From an uncultured Collinsella sp. (lineage in GTDB: Bacteria > Actinomycetota > Coriobacteriia > Coriobacteriales > Coriobacteriaceae): a DNA stretch of 6,801 bases. Shown in pieces: positions 6,317 to 6,801 of the stretch (position 1 is its first letter; every line of letters begins with the position of its first letter). The stretch spans positions 1-6,801 of the forward strand of contig URVK01000084.1 in the NCBI GenBank assembly GCA_900551305.1, read 5' to 3'. A program made the position numbers and the translations under genes. The notes beneath the pieces were generated by a model. It made no database searches. It saw only the letters and a program-made list of their open reading frames with translations, and was not told the origin of the DNA.

Positions 6317-6801
6317 ATGGACGAGAAGACCAAGGCACAGATTCAGCAGGAGGCCGCCGACCTGGTTGCCAAGCTGCAGCCGCGTTCTGGCAAGTTCCGC
6401 ACCATCAGCCCCGAGATGGACCCGCTGCGCCTGGGCTCTGGCTGGAGCATCGAAGACCTGGACAAGCCGCAGGTCATCATCGAGTCGACCTTTGGCGATT
6501 CGCACCCGGGTTCTGCCGGCCTGTTCGAGCTGGTCGAGGAGGTGCGCGCTGGCGTTGCCGAGGCTGGTGGCCACGGTGCCCGTTACTTCTGCACCGACAT
6601 TTGCGACGGTGAGGCCCAGGGCCACGACGGCATCAACTACTCGCTGCCCAGCCGCGACATGATCGCCAACATGATCGAGATCCACGCCAAGGCCACCCCG
6701 TTCGATGCCGGTGTCTTCGTTGCCAGCTGCGATAAGGGCCTGCCCGCGAACCTCATGGCCATGGGCCGCATCAACATCCCCTCCATCGTCGTCACCGGCG
6801 G
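6317..6801 (+). CDS. IlvD/Edd-family dehydratase, probable sugar-acid dehydratase (3' partial)
   Basis: The first 161 codons of a dehydratase of the family containing dihydroxy-acid dehydratase (IlvD), phosphogluconate dehydratase (Edd) and aldonate dehydratases, which use an Fe-S cluster and Mg2+ to remove water from a 2,3-diol acid. Visible motifs are HPG (63-65), ICDGEAQGHDGINYSLPSR (95-113) with probable Mg ligand D97, the cluster cysteine in SCDKGLP (C138), and MGRINIPSIVVTGG. The first cluster cysteine of the [2Fe-2S] members appears to be Gly65, as in E. coli IlvD, suggesting a [4Fe-4S], oxygen-sensitive enzyme. About 50 residues precede the first core strand, longer than in typical IlvD. 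ATG 6317 follows AGGAG at 6306-6310. Context with a GntP permease and GntR regulator favours aldonate dehydration to a 2-keto-3-deoxy acid over branched-chain amino acid synthesis. Codons are strongly C/G-ending, as in well-expressed genes. Confidence 0.88.
   Translation, partial: MDEKTKAQIQQEAADLVAKLQPRSGKFRTISPEMDPLRLGSGWSIEDLDKPQVIIESTFGDSHPGSAGLFELVEEVRAGVAEAGGHGARYFCTDICDGEAQGHDGINYSLPSRDMIANMIEIHAKATPFDAGVFVASCDKGLPANLMAMGRINIPSIVVTG

Noticed and set aside
6218..6685. A 155-codon - strand open frame over the dehydratase start
   Set aside because: It overlaps the conserved IlvD/Edd coding sequence and has no supporting start signals.

Overview
The window is bacterial, fairly GC-rich and tightly packed: six protein genes, no RNA gene, no mobile element and no gene-free stretch over 300 bases. 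GC-rich coding, good Shine-Dalgarno sites, and the mix of glycan-processing enzymes with a sugar-acid transport and dehydration locus suggest a gut actinobacterium of the Coriobacteriia, perhaps Collinsella. That is a guess from gene style; no marker gene is present.

Left half (1-3887, all + strand): three genes read in the same direction. The first is a family 28 glycoside hydrolase-like right-handed beta-helix protein whose N-terminus lies outside the window. Next is an inosine-uridine nucleoside hydrolase-family protein with an altered metal-site motif. Third is a DUF2264 protein, an alpha-barrel type found near glycan-degrading enzymes. The two proteins with visible N-termini lack signal peptides, so this looks like an intracellular set acting on imported, probably uronic-acid-containing, oligosaccharides. 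The substrate cannot be read from the sequence. Two of the three enzymes deviate at positions that are normally catalytic.

Right half (3921-6801): a GntR/FadR-type regulator on the - strand is divergent from a GntP-family sugar-acid permease. The permease is followed by the start of an IlvD/Edd-family dehydratase, cut by the window end. This is a classic layout for uptake and dehydration of a sugar acid (aldonate) to a 2-keto-3-deoxy acid. The 233-base divergent region carries a perfect 19-base palindrome, a second degenerate copy about 35 bases downstream, and a good -10 box. It is the best candidate operator region for the regulator. A second cluster of FadR-like half-sites and a small hairpin lie between the permease and the dehydratase.

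The two halves converge with only 33 bases between stop codons and no visible terminator. Nothing in the sequence proves they are one pathway, although the left enzymes could release a sugar acid handled by the right genes. The most promising leads are the substituted active sites in the left cassette and the paired repeats upstream of the permease.
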